Shown one piece after another: positions 36,020-44,367 of a DNA stretch of 64,000 nucleotides; positions within the stretch are counted from its first letter, which is position 1, and each line of letters opens with the position of its first letter. The stretch comes from Acetobacteraceae bacterium. Its GTDB lineage: Bacteria > Pseudomonadota > Alphaproteobacteria > Acetobacterales > Acetobacteraceae. The notes under the pieces are model-generated. The model did not search any database. It had not been told where the DNA came from and saw only the letters and a list, made by a program, of their open reading frames with translations. The stretch is from assembly GCA_027482245.1 (NCBI GenBank), contig JAIXWG010000019.1, forward strand, positions 1 through 64,000, written 5' to 3'. A program made the position numbers and the translations under genes.

Positions 36020-36985
36020 TCAGTTGAGGGCGACCCCCGCCCGCTTCGCCACATCCGTCCAGCGCTGGACCTCCGACCGCACATGCGCGGCGAAGGCCTC
36101 CGGCGCGAGGGCAGCCATGGAGGCCCCGCCGGCTTCCAGCACCCGCTGGTATTGCGGCTCCGCCATCGCCCGGTTGACCGCGGCGTTGATGGCGGCGGTC
36201 AGCGCCGGTGGCATCCGGGCGGGTGCGAAGATCCCCCACCAGACGCCGGTGACATAGTCGATCCCCGTCGCCTCCCGCACCGTCGGCACATCGGGCATCC
36301 GCGCATCCCGCTCCGCGCTGGCGGTCGCCAGCAGGCGGAGCTGCCCGGCCTCGATCAGCCCGCGGGCCGAGGCAAGCGTCGTCACCACCAGGTCGATCCG
36401 ACCCGCGGCGGCGTCCGTCTGCGCCTCCGTGATGCCGCGATAGGCGACGGCCTCCATGTCCAGGTTCGCGGCCATCTTGAGGAGTTCGGTCGCGAAGAAG
36501 GAGGTGTCACCAGGGCCAGCGCCACCGAAGCGCAGCATGCCTGGCCGTTCGCGCGCGATCCGCACCAGATCGGCCATGGTCCGCGCCGGGCTGTCCTTGC
36601 CGACGGTCACGATCATCGGCGCGACGGCCGCCTGGGCGATCGGCGTGAAGTCGGCGACGGGGTCATAGGGCAGGCGCTGCACGGCGGCGTTGGTCGTCAG
36701 GGACGACGACATGAACAGCAGCGTGTAGCCATCCGGTGCCGATTTCGCGACCTGGTCGGCGCCGATCGCGCCACCTGCTCCCCCGCGGTTCTCCACCACG
36801 AAGGGCTGCGAGAGCTGCGCGCCGAGACGTTCGCACAGCGCGCGGCCGAGCACGTCGTTGCTGCCGCCCGGCGGGAAGGGGACGATCATGCGCACGGCGC
36901 GGCTGGGCCAGGCCGGCTGCGCCCGCGCGATCCCCGGCATGGCGCCCAGCGCGGCGGCGGCCAGCAACGTCCTGCGATCCATCAT
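36020..36985 (-). CDS. TctC/Bug-family solute-binding protein
   Basis: A 321-residue periplasmic protein with a signal peptide ending GIARAQ and the blocks MIVPFPPGGSNDVLGRAL, ENRGGAGGAIGADQV and APDGYTLLF. The double ATG at 36985 overlaps the amidase stop by 4 bases. It is the last gene of the five-gene CoA-transferase/lyase/amidase operon. This supports the operon substrate being taken up by a TTT-type system whose permease is elsewhere. Confidence 0.85.
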   Translation of the reverse strand: MMDRRTLLAAAALGAMPGIARAQPAWPSRAVRMIVPFPPGGSNDVLGRALCERLGAQLSQPFVVENRGGAGGAIGADQVAKSAPDGYTLLFMSSSLTTNAAVQRLPYDPVADFTPIAQAAVAPMIVTVGKDSPARTMADLVRIARERPGMLRFGGAGPGDTSFFATELLKMAANLDMEAVAYRGITEAQTDAAAGRIDLVVTTLASARGLIEAGQLRLLATASAERDARMPDVPTVREATGIDYVTGVWWGIFAPARMPPALTAAINAAVNRAMAEPQYQRVLEAGGASMAALAPEAFAAHVRSEVQRWTDVAKRAGVALN

Positions 36986-38409
36986 GCGGCGTCTCCGTCG
37001 ATGCGTGCCGGCAGCCCCGGCGTGAAGGACCAGCCCAGCGCGGCCGAGAGCCCCGCGCCAAGCGAGAGCAGCCGCGCCTCCCCGAAAGGCCGCCCGACCA
37101 GCTGCGCCGCGACGGGCATGCCGTTCCGGTCGAGCCCGATCGGCACGGTCAGCACGGGCAGGCCGAGATAGGAGAAGGGGCGCGTCCAGCTCGTCAGCGC
37201 GGCCACCACGGGGAAGACGCGACCAGCGGCTTCCATGTCGGCCTCCACGCGCGTCGGCACGGGGATGGGGATGGCGGGGCAGATCAGCGCATCCGCGCCG
37301 TCCATGACGGTGGCGAGGAACTCCTCGAGCATCCGCGCGCGCAGCGCGAGTGCCTCCAGGTAGCGCTGCGCCGGGATGTGCAGGCCGGGCTCCGTGCGGG
37401 AATGGACGGCGGTGGAATAGTCGCCGCCCCGAATCGCCATCCAATGGCCATGCAGCGTGGAGGCCTCGACCTTCGAGAGCACGTCCCCCAGCGCGTCGCA
37501 GGCGGCGAATTGCGGGAAGGCACGACGGGCGACGGGGCCGTGAAGGTCGGCGGCGACGCGCAGCAAATCCTCGATCCGCGCCGCGATGTCGGGATCCATG
37601 GGTCCGGGATCGGCAAGGGTGACCAGGCGCGATCCCGCCGCCGCCGTCGCGATGCGCGCGGCATAATCCGGCACCGGCGCGTCGAGCGCGGTCGGGTCCC
37701 GCGGATCGGGGCCGGCCAGGGCGCCGAGCATCAGCGCCGCATCCTCGGCCGTCCGCGTCATCGGGCCTACGCAGTCGAGGCTGTGCGCCCGCGGGAAGCA
37801 GCCGGCGCGGCTGACGCGGCCATAGGTGGGCTTCAGCCCGAACAACCCCTGCATGGCAGCGGGCAGGCGGATGGAGCCGCCGGTATCCGACCCCAGCGCG
37901 CCATAGACGGCGCCGGACGCCACCGCGGAGCCGGAGCCGGAGCCGGAGGACGAACCGCCGGAAATGCGATCCGGGTCCCAGGCGTTCCGGCAATCGCCGA
38001 GATGCGGGTTCTGCCCCGTCGGCCCCGCCACGAACTCGTTCAGGTTCAGTCGGCCCAGATCGACCGCGCCCGCTGCCTCCAGCCGCATCAGCGCCGTCGC
38101 ATCCCGCGTGCGCGGCGCGCTGCCCGCCAGCAGCTTCGACCCCACGCCCATCGACACGCCGGCACGCTCGAAACAATCCTTATGCGCCAGCGGCACGCCA
38201 TGCAGCGGGCCGCGGAGGCGCCCCGCGCGCAGCTCCGCATCCCGCGCCCGCGCCTGGTCCAGCGCGCGGTCCGCGAGGATCTCCACGAAGGCGTTGGTCA
38301 GGGGCTGCGCCGTCTCCGCCTGCTCGATGGCGGCGAGCGTCACTTCCAGGCAGCTCACCTGCCGCGCGCGGATCGCGGCGGCGATCTCTGCCAGCGACAG
38401 CTCAAGCAT
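36982..38409 (-). CDS. AtzE-like amidase, amidase-signature family
   Basis: A 475-residue amidase with Lys77 in LAHKDCFERAG, the cis-Ser loop GGSSSGSGSGSAVASG (151-166) and nucleophile Ser179 in GSDTGGSIRLPAA. The cis-Ser loop is two residues longer than usual, because a hexanucleotide repeat encodes GSGSGS. Its start overlaps a 69-residue AtzG/GatC-like gene by 8 bases, the arrangement known for AtzE and its small partner AtzG. AtzE hydrolyses 1-carboxybiuret; the substrate here may differ. It is the fourth gene of the operon led by the CaiB-type gene. Confidence 0.8.
   Translation of the reverse strand: MLELSLAEIAAAIRARQVSCLEVTLAAIEQAETAQPLTNAFVEILADRALDQARARDAELRAGRLRGPLHGVPLAHKDCFERAGVSMGVGSKLLAGSAPRTRDATALMRLEAAGAVDLGRLNLNEFVAGPTGQNPHLGDCRNAWDPDRISGGSSSGSGSGSAVASGAVYGALGSDTGGSIRLPAAMQGLFGLKPTYGRVSRAGCFPRAHSLDCVGPMTRTAEDAALMLGALAGPDPRDPTALDAPVPDYAARIATAAAGSRLVTLADPGPMDPDIAARIEDLLRVAADLHGPVARRAFPQFAACDALGDVLSKVEASTLHGHWMAIRGGDYSTAVHSRTEPGLHIPAQRYLEALALRARMLEEFLATVMDGADALICPAIPIPVPTRVEADMEAAGRVFPVVAALTSWTRPFSYLGLPVLTVPIGLDRNGMPVAAQLVGRPFGEARLLSLGAGLSAALGWSFTPGLPARIDGDAA
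37927..37950 (-). repeat. hexanucleotide tandem repeat inside the amidase active-site loop
   Basis: Three perfect GGAGCC units (37927-37944) plus a partial unit (GGAGGA). On the coding strand these encode alternating Gly-Ser directly in the cis-Ser loop. Copy-number change would add or remove two residues without a frameshift. Confidence 0.6.
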
Positions 38410-38611
38410 TGGCGGGATCGGCGTGGCGCAGCAGCGCCGCGGCGAAATCCGCGGGCTGATCGCTGAAATGCAGAACGGGTCTCGCCAGGTCACGCACCGC
38501 CATGTTCAGCCGCACCACCTCCCGCGCCACGGCGGCCGCGCCGGCGCGGCTGTCGATGCCGTGCAGGTCGCGTATGGAAATCTCCACCAGGCGGGCAACG
38601 TCCTCGCTCAT
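38402..38611 (-). CDS. small AtzG/GatC-like amidase partner
   Basis: A 69-residue helical protein. The C-terminal half, with VVRLNMAVRDLARPVLHFSD, resembles DUF4089/AtzG, the GatC-like subunit that binds and stabilises AtzE amidases. Similarity is judged by eye. Position supports it: it overlaps the amidase start by 8 bases and the CitE-like stop by 4 bases. It has no signal peptide. No other role is suggested, but small proteins are easily over-interpreted. Confidence 0.6.
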   Translation of the reverse strand: MSEDVARLVEISIRDLHGIDSRAGAAAVAREVVRLNMAVRDLARPVLHFSDQPADFAAALLRHADPANA

Positions 38612-39450
38612 ACAGCGCCGGCCAGCGCCAGGATGCGGCGGGCGCGGATCAGGATCGGCTCATCCACCATCATGCCATCGACGGTGAAGGACCCGCGGCC
38701 ATCGCGCGCCGCCTCCTCCGCCGCCGCCAGCTGCCGCTTCGCGAGATCGACCTCCTTCTCGGAGGGCGAGAAGCCTTCGTTCAGCACCGGCACCAGCGCC
38801 GGATGGATGCAGGTGGCGCCGAGGAAGCCGGATCGCTTCGACCGCGCGACCAGGTCACGGATGCGATCCGCATCGCGATAGTCCGCGACGGTGCCGAGCG
38901 TGCCGAGCGGCGCGACGCCCGCCGCCACCGCCGCCAGCACCATCTGCCGCTTGGCCAGCACGATAAGGTCGTCGTCGGAAGCCGCATTGCATTCCAGCGC
39001 CAGGTCCTCCGCGCCCACGAGCAGGCCCGTGACCATCGAGGACGCGCGCGCGATGGCCTCCATCTGCGGCACGGCCGCCGCCGTCTCGATCATCGGCACG
39101 ATGACCATGCGCTGCCGCGCCTCGGCCAGCACCTCGGCGGCGAGGCGCACATGGTCGGGGCCCATGCACTTGGTCAGCAGGATGCCGTTGGCGCCCGCTG
39201 CCGCGGCCGCCTCCATGTCCGGCACGGCGAGCTTCAGTGGCCGGTTGATGCGCACCAGCACATCCGCGCCGCCGGAAGCCGCCATCGGCACGGCGTCCTT
39301 CAGCGCGGCGCGCGCTTCCAGCTTGCGATCATGCGGCACGCTGTCCTCGACATCCAGCACCACCGCATCCGCACCGGCGCCCGGTGCCTTGGCGACGAAG
39401 CGTGGCACATTGGCGGGCACATAGAGCATGGAACGCCAGACGCGAGTCAT
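38608..39450 (-). CDS. CitE-like HpcH/HpaI-family CoA-ester lyase
   Basis: A 280-residue TIM-barrel lyase. RSMLYVPANVPRFVAKA and VLDVEDSVPHDRK (Glu35, Asp36) are the CitE/malyl-CoA lyase start. Arg67, Glu122 in MIETAAAV and Glu148-Asp149 in GAEDL provide the metal and substrate sites. Members split 3-hydroxyacyl-CoA compounds such as malyl-CoA, citramalyl-CoA or citryl-CoA. It shares one base with the CoA transferase stop. The pair would activate a dicarboxylic acid and cleave it. Confidence 0.85.
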   Translation of the reverse strand: MTRVWRSMLYVPANVPRFVAKAPGAGADAVVLDVEDSVPHDRKLEARAALKDAVPMAASGGADVLVRINRPLKLAVPDMEAAAAAGANGILLTKCMGPDHVRLAAEVLAEARQRMVIVPMIETAAAVPQMEAIARASSMVTGLLVGAEDLALECNAASDDDLIVLAKRQMVLAAVAAGVAPLGTLGTVADYRDADRIRDLVARSKRSGFLGATCIHPALVPVLNEGFSPSEKEVDLAKRQLAAAEEAARDGRGSFTVDGMMVDEPILIRARRILALAGAV

Positions 39451-40715
39451 CAGACAGTCTCTCCGTGAAGGATCACGCCGGCTTCGCGCAGCCGCGCGAC
39501 TTCCGCCTGGCCCAGCAGGGGCACCAGCAGCGCATCATTGTCCTGGCCGAGCCGTGGCGCGGCGTTCCGCAGGATGCCCGGCGTGGCGGAAAGCCGCGGC
39601 ACCTCCCCATGCATGGGCAGCCAGCCATCCGGCATCTCCGCGTCCGGCACCTCGATCAGCGCCTCGCGCTGCGCGGCGTAATCGTCGGCATCGATATCCT
39701 CGACATCCATGATCGGGCCGATGGTGACGCCGTCGCGGTCGAATTTCTGCAGCGCCTCCTCGCGGGTCATCAGCGCGATGGCGTCCCGGATCACGCCGTC
39801 GATCGCCTCGATGTGCTTCAGGCGGTCCGGGTTGGTGCGGAAGCGCGGATCATCGACCAGCTCCGCCCGCCCGATGCTCTGCATCAGGCGCACGAAGACC
39901 GCCTGGGTGGAGGTCGAGAGGCTGAGCCAGCCGCCATCCTTGGTGCGGTAGGCGTTGCGCGGCGCGGTGTTGGTGCTGCGGCTGCCGGTGCGGGGCTTCT
40001 TCCGCCCCATGATCCGCCAGTTCGCCATCTGCGGCTCCAGCACGGCGAAGATCGGCTCGAAGAGCGAGAGGTCGATGACCTGCCCCTGACCCGTCCGCGC
40101 CACGTGATGCAGCGCGATCATGGCGGCGGAGGCGCCATAGAGACCCGCATAGGCATCCGCCATGAACATCGGCGGCAGCACGGGCTCCCGATCCTCAAAC
40201 CCGTTGATCGCCGCGAAGCCGGAATAGCCTTCCACCAGCGTGCCGAAGCCGCCCTTGTGCCGGTACGGGCCCGTCTGCCCCCAGCCGGAGACGCGGACGA
40301 TAACGAGCTTCGGATTCAAACCGAGCAGCGTTACCGGCGACAGCCCCATCGCCTCCAGCGTCCCGGGCTTGAAGCTCTCCACGAAGATGTCGGCCGTGGC
40401 GGCGAGCCGCTTCACCACCTCGATCGCGTCGGGGTTGCGAAGGTTCATGCAGGTGCTGCGCTTGTTGCGGCACCAAGTCTTCCAGGCGGTCTCGACGCCG
40501 CCGACCTTCCAGGCGCGCAGGCTGTCGCCCGCCGGCGGCTCCACCTTCACCACCTCCGCCCCGTGGTCGGCCAGTACCTTGGTCAGCATGTTGCCCGCGA
40601 CCAGACGCGCCAGGTCCACCACGCGCAGCCCATCCAGCGCGCCCTTCGCCGCCGGGTCGAAATCCCGCCGCCGCTTGTTCGATCGCGGCTTCCGGTTCAG
40701 GGGGGTATCGCCCAC
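39450..40715 (-). CDS. CaiB/BaiF-family (family III) CoA transferase
   Basis: A 421-residue type III CoA transferase. The catalytic Asp is Asp187 in MFMADAYAGLYGASAAM. VVDLARLVAGNMLTKVLADHG and HGAEVVKVEPPAGDSLR are family hallmarks, as is the NLRNPDAIEVV block. It moves CoA between acyl donors and a carboxylic acid. First gene of the operon to CitE-like lyase, AtzG-like, AtzE-like amidase and TctC. The promoter and operator are at 40739-40779. Confidence 0.9.
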   Translation of the reverse strand: MGDTPLNRKPRSNKRRRDFDPAAKGALDGLRVVDLARLVAGNMLTKVLADHGAEVVKVEPPAGDSLRAWKVGGVETAWKTWCRNKRSTCMNLRNPDAIEVVKRLAATADIFVESFKPGTLEAMGLSPVTLLGLNPKLVIVRVSGWGQTGPYRHKGGFGTLVEGYSGFAAINGFEDREPVLPPMFMADAYAGLYGASAAMIALHHVARTGQGQVIDLSLFEPIFAVLEPQMANWRIMGRKKPRTGSRSTNTAPRNAYRTKDGGWLSLSTSTQAVFVRLMQSIGRAELVDDPRFRTNPDRLKHIEAIDGVIRDAIALMTREEALQKFDRDGVTIGPIMDVEDIDADDYAAQREALIEVPDAEMPDGWLPMHGEVPRLSATPGILRNAAPRLGQDNDALLVPLLGQAEVARLREAGVILHGETV

Positions 40716-40738
40716 GCGCGCGCCTTCGGGTAGTGGTG

Positions 40739-40779
40739 TTGTCCGTACAACGGTAGGCGCAGCGGCCCCTGGGGGTCAA
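40739..40779 (-). promoter_or_regulatory. promoter-operator block of the CoA-transferase operon
   Basis: On the minus strand TTGACC (40779-40774), 18 bases, TACCGT (40755-40750). The palindrome TTGTACGGACAA (40750-40739) starts on the last base of the -10. The same geometry occurs at 42770-42810, where the GntR/UTRA gene is close by. I read the palindrome as the GntR operator. It also sits about 50 bases upstream of the divergent PuuE-like gene and could control both directions. Confidence 0.6.
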
Positions 40780-40801
40780 TGCGCGCACAGGCGGGGGCAG
40801 C

Positions 40802-41728
40802 ATGCACTACGAGGTGAAGCGCGACTTCGTCGGCTATGGCCGCCACACGCCCGATCCGCGCTGGCCGAACGGCGCGCGCATCGCGGTGAACTTCGTCCTC
40901 AATGTCGAGGAAGGCTCCGAGCCCTCCGTCCAGGATGGCGAAGGCTTCACCGAGAACAACCTGACGGAGGCCGCCGCCCGCGCGCAGATCCCCCGCGGCC
41001 GCGACCTGGCGGCGGAGGGCATGTTCGAATACGGCAGCCGCGCCGGCTTCTGGCGCATCCTCCGCGCCTTCGAGGAACGCAGGCTCCCACTCACCTTCTT
41101 CGCCTGCGCCCTCGCGCTGGAACGCAACCAGCCGATCGCGGAAGCCATCCGCGACAGCGGCATGGACATCTGTTCGCATGGCTGGCGCTGGGTGAAGCAT
41201 TACGAGATGGACGAGGCCGAGGAGCGGTCGCAGATCGCCCGCGCCGTCGCCAGCTTCAAGGCCACCACGGGCGTGACACCGGAAGGCTGGTACTGCCGCT
41301 ACGGACCCAGCGTGAACACGCGCCGCCTGGTCGCCGAGCATGGCGGCTTCCTCTATGACAGCGACTACTACGGCGACGAACTGCCGCACTGGGTCACGGT
41401 GCAGGGGAACCCGCACCTCGTCGTGCCCTATACCATGACGACGAACGACGCCCGCCACTTCGGCGCCGCCACGACCGCCGACGACTGGTTCCACTTCTGC
41501 CGCGACCATTTCGACGTGCTCCACGCCGAGGGTGCGGCGGGGCGGCCGGCGATGATGTCGGTCGGCCTGCACTCCCGCATCACCGGACAGCCCGCCCGCG
41601 CCGCCGGCCTCCATCGCCTGCTGGACCACATGGCGGCGAAGGAGGGCGTCTGGATCACGCGGCGCATCGACATCGCGCGGCACTGGGCCGCGACGCACCC
41701 CTATCCCGGGCGCGGGCTGAACGAATAG
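40802..41728 (+). CDS. PuuE-type polysaccharide-deacetylase-family cyclic amidase
   Basis: A 308-residue protein of the NodB-like fold branch that includes PuuE, the cofactor-independent allantoinase, and metal-independent cyclic imide hydrolases. YGRHTPDPRWPNGARIAVNF and the acidic pair in LNVEEGSEPS (36-37) are PuuE marks. The ICSHGWRW and LHSRITGQPARA blocks complete the active site. The metal-binding Asp-Asp of true deacetylases is absent. It should open a cyclic amide, imide or ureide ring. It diverges from the CoA-transferase operon across a shared operator. Confidence 0.8.
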   Translation: MHYEVKRDFVGYGRHTPDPRWPNGARIAVNFVLNVEEGSEPSVQDGEGFTENNLTEAAARAQIPRGRDLAAEGMFEYGSRAGFWRILRAFEERRLPLTFFACALALERNQPIAEAIRDSGMDICSHGWRWVKHYEMDEAEERSQIARAVASFKATTGVTPEGWYCRYGPSVNTRRLVAEHGGFLYDSDYYGDELPHWVTVQGNPHLVVPYTMTTNDARHFGAATTADDWFHFCRDHFDVLHAEGAAGRPAMMSVGLHSRITGQPARAAGLHRLLDHMAAKEGVWITRRIDIARHWAATHPYPGRGLNE

Positions 41729-41732
41729 CTGT

Positions 41733-42701
41733 TCAGTCCGGCCGGATGTTGGCCTCCCGGATCACGCTGGTCCAGCGCGTGCGGTCACGCTCGATCAGCG
41801 CGCCGAAGGCGGCGGGCGTCATGGGCGCGGGGTCAGCACCGACGCCCAGCAGCTTCTCCCGGAAGGCCGGGCGGGCGAGCAGCGCGTTGATCTCGGTGTT
41901 CACGCGGTCCACCGCCGCGGCGGGCGTGCCCGTGGGTGCCGCGATGCCGTACCAGCCCGTGGCCTCGTAGCCCGGCACGCCGGATTCAGCGACGGTCGGG
42001 ATGTCCGGCAGCGCCTGGTTGCGCGTGGCCGTCGTCACCGCCAGCGCCCGCACGCGCCCTTCCCGCACATGCGGCAGGGCCAGCGGCAGCGTGTCACACA
42101 GGATCTGCACGCGCCCCGCGATGGTGTCCGTCATGGCCGGCCCGCCGCCGCGATAGGGGATGTGCTGGATGTCGATCCCCGCCATCTGCTTCAGCAGCTC
42201 GCCGAACAGGTGCTGCGCCGTGCCGTTGCCGCCGCTGGCATAGGACAGCGCGCCGGGCTGCGCCTTCGCCAGCGCCAGCAGCTCCGTCATCGTCCGCGCC
42301 GGCACGGCCGCGTTCACGATGAAGATGGAGGGCACGATGGCCACCATCGCCACCGGCGTCAGGTCCCGCGACGGGTCGATGTTCAGCCTGAACAGGCCGG
42401 GATTGATCGCAAAGGGCCCGGTGCTGGCCAGCAGGAAGGTGTAGCCATCGGGCGTCGCGCGCGCCGCGTGTTCCGTGCCGATGGCGCCGCCCGCGCCGAC
42501 CCGGTTCTCGACGAAGACGGTCTGGCGCAGCACGCCGGTCAACTCCTCCGCCACCATCCGCGCCGTCAGGTCGGCGGCGCCGCCCGGCGGGAAGGGGGAG
42601 ACGAGGCGCACCTGGCGGTTCGGCCAGTCGCCGGATTGCGCCAGCGCGGGCAGCGAAAGCCCCACGGTGCTGCCGGCCAGCAGCGTCCTGCGTCGGATCA
42701 T
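41733..42701 (-). CDS. TctC/Bug-family solute-binding protein
   Basis: A 322-residue periplasmic protein with signal peptide ending SLPALAQ. Family blocks are RLVSPFPPGGAADLTARMV, ENRVGAGGAIGTEHAAR, TPDGYTFLLA and HIPYRGGGPA. It converges on the PuuE-like gene (4-base gap) and diverges from the isochorismatase gene. Its promoter region carries the same operator as the CoA-transferase operon, so it is probably the second binding protein of that regulon. Confidence 0.85.
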   Translation of the reverse strand: MIRRRTLLAGSTVGLSLPALAQSGDWPNRQVRLVSPFPPGGAADLTARMVAEELTGVLRQTVFVENRVGAGGAIGTEHAARATPDGYTFLLASTGPFAINPGLFRLNIDPSRDLTPVAMVAIVPSIFIVNAAVPARTMTELLALAKAQPGALSYASGGNGTAQHLFGELLKQMAGIDIQHIPYRGGGPAMTDTIAGRVQILCDTLPLALPHVREGRVRALAVTTATRNQALPDIPTVAESGVPGYEATGWYGIAAPTGTPAAAVDRVNTEINALLARPAFREKLLGVGADPAPMTPAAFGALIERDRTRWTSVIREANIRPD

Positions 42702-42769
42702 GGTCTCGTTTCCCTCGGCGGTTTCGCGGGGTGCGCCGCTCGCGATGCGCGGCGCCCTCGGTTATCATG

Positions 42770-42810
42770 TTGTCCGGACAAGGCTAGTCGGCGCCCCGCC
42801 CCGGGGTCAA
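42770..42810 (-). promoter_or_regulatory. promoter-operator block between TctC and isochorismatase genes
   Basis: Minus-strand TTGACC (42810-42805), 18 bases, TAGCCT (42786-42781), then the perfect palindrome TTGTCCGGACAA (42781-42770) beginning on the last -10 base. The whole block aligns with 40739-40779 on the same strand, including the CCC/GGGG spacer pattern and ACA following the palindrome. The site lies about 50 bases upstream of the plus-strand isochorismatase ATG, so it may control both genes. Confidence 0.65.
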
Positions 42811-42832
42811 CGCCGCCCGCAGGAGGACCCGC

Positions 42833-43558
42833 ATGCCGAGCGACACCCAGACCCCCGCGGGCAGACCCTGGGACGCCTTCCTGAGCGACGCGGACCGCGC
42901 CGTGCTGTCCAAGGGGCGCTTCGGCCGGCGCATGGGCTTCGGGCGCCGCGCGGCGGTGCTGGTGATCGATGCGCAGCGCTACATGGTGGGGGCGGAGGGC
43001 GAGGACGCCGCCTGGCCATCCAGCTGCGGCGCCACCGGCCGCGCCTCCCTCGCCGCCGCCGCGCAGCTGGTGCGCGCGGCACAGGATGCCGGCGCCCCCT
43101 GCATCTTCACGCGCTTCGAGCTCGATCCGGAAGGCCGCGACATCGGCGTCTATGGCCGGAAGCGCGACCTGCTCCAGAGCCCGCATTGGTGCCTGGCCGG
43201 TACGCGCGGGGCGGAACTGGCGGAGGGGATGGAGCCGCATGCGCGCGACCTGGTCTTCGTGAAGAAGAAGCCCTCCGCCTTCCACGGCACGCCCCTGCTC
43301 GGCTACCTGATCGATCGCGGCATCGACACGGTGATCGTGACGGGCGGCGCCACCAGCAACTGCGTCCAGGCCACCGTTTTCGACGCATCCTCCTACAACC
43401 TGCGCGCCATCGTGCCGCAGGAAGCCGTCTTCGACCGCATCCCCATCTCCCACGCCATCGCGCTGTTCGACATGGACCGTCAGTTCGCCGATGTCCTGCC
43501 GATGGAGGAGGTGCTGGCCTGGCTCGGCACGCTGCGGGACGGGACGGCGCCCGCGTGA
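42833..43558 (+). CDS. isochorismatase-family cysteine amidohydrolase
   Basis: A 241-residue hydrolase. Asp46 in VLVIDAQRYM, Lys144 in VFVKKKPSAF and Cys177 in GGATSNCVQATVFD form the expected Asp-Lys-Cys triad. The N-terminal 40 residues and GxxTSNCV style resemble N-carbamoylsarcosine amidase. Related enzymes act on biuret, maleamate and ureidoacrylate. It would release ammonia or carbamate from a linear amide. AGGAGG precedes the ATG, and its TGA overlaps the GTG start of the GntR gene. Confidence 0.85.
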   Translation: MPSDTQTPAGRPWDAFLSDADRAVLSKGRFGRRMGFGRRAAVLVIDAQRYMVGAEGEDAAWPSSCGATGRASLAAAAQLVRAAQDAGAPCIFTRFELDPEGRDIGVYGRKRDLLQSPHWCLAGTRGAELAEGMEPHARDLVFVKKKPSAFHGTPLLGYLIDRGIDTVIVTGGATSNCVQATVFDASSYNLRAIVPQEAVFDRIPISHAIALFDMDRQFADVLPMEEVLAWLGTLRDGTAPA

Positions 43559-44304
43559 CGCGCCGCGCGCCCCCTCGCCTCGGCCCGCGCTACGCCGCGC
43601 TGGCGGAAACGCTCGCCGCCGCCATCGCCGCCGGCAACCCCGCGGTGGGGGAGAACCTGCCGACCGAGGCGAAGCTGGCGGAGACCCATGGCGTCAGCCG
43701 CGCCACGGTGCGGGAAGCGCTGCGCCGCCTGCGGGACCAGGGGCTGGTGGAGCCCGTGCACGGCGTCGGCACGCGCGTCACCGCCCGCCGCCCGCGTCCG
43801 ACCTATGAGATGGCGGTACGGTCGCTGGCCGACCTGATGGGCTATGGGGGCCCGACGCAGCTGACGGTCACGAAGCGCGACCGGCTGGTGGTGGACCCCG
43901 CGCTCGGCGCGCTGCTGGGCGATGGCGCGGGGGTCGAGATGGCGCGGATCACCGGCATCCGCACCGCTGCCGGCGCCGATCCCACGCCGCTCGCGGCGGT
44001 GGAGATGTTCGTGCCCGCCCCCTTCGCCGCCGCGGCGGAACGGCCGGAAGTCGGCCGCACGCCGATCTACCGGCTGATCGAGCGGCAATGGAAGATCCCC
44101 GTGGTGGACATGCGGCAGGAGATCGCGGCCCTCTCCCTGCCCCGCACCGCCGCCCACGCGCTCGGCGTCCGCGCCGGCACGCCGGGCCTTCGCATCGTCC
44201 GCCGCTTCTACGGGCCCAAGGCGCTGCTGCTGGAAGCCACCGTCAACCTCCACGCGGCCTCCCCCCGCTTCGCCTACGCCATCCGCCTGTCATCGCCGGA
44301 GTGA
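43555..44304 (+). CDS. GntR-family transcriptional regulator, HutC/UTRA type
   Basis: A 249-residue regulator. The winged helix near residues 12-78 has NLPTEAKLAETHGVSRATVREAL, and the C-terminal UTRA ligand domain runs from about 90 to 245. The start is GTG 43555, overlapping the isochorismatase TGA (GTGA), so the two are translationally coupled. Two copies of TTGTNCGGACAA lie in the neighbouring divergent promoters, and this protein is the best candidate to bind them. Ligand is probably the pathway substrate or an intermediate. Confidence 0.85.
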   Translation: MTRRAPPRLGPRYAALAETLAAAIAAGNPAVGENLPTEAKLAETHGVSRATVREALRRLRDQGLVEPVHGVGTRVTARRPRPTYEMAVRSLADLMGYGGPTQLTVTKRDRLVVDPALGALLGDGAGVEMARITGIRTAAGADPTPLAAVEMFVPAPFAAAAERPEVGRTPIYRLIERQWKIPVVDMRQEIAALSLPRTAAHALGVRAGTPGLRIVRRFYGPKALLLEATVNLHAASPRFAYAIRLSSPE

Positions 44305-44367
44305 CAACGGCGCTGGACCTGCGCGCCGGCCCGGCGATACTGGGCCGGGATTCGCAACGGACCCGCC

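Noticed and set aside
42475..43554. Plus-strand frame extending the GntR gene upstream
   Set aside because: It overlaps the TctC and isochorismatase genes in other frames and has no family similarity. GTG 43555 is the coupled start.
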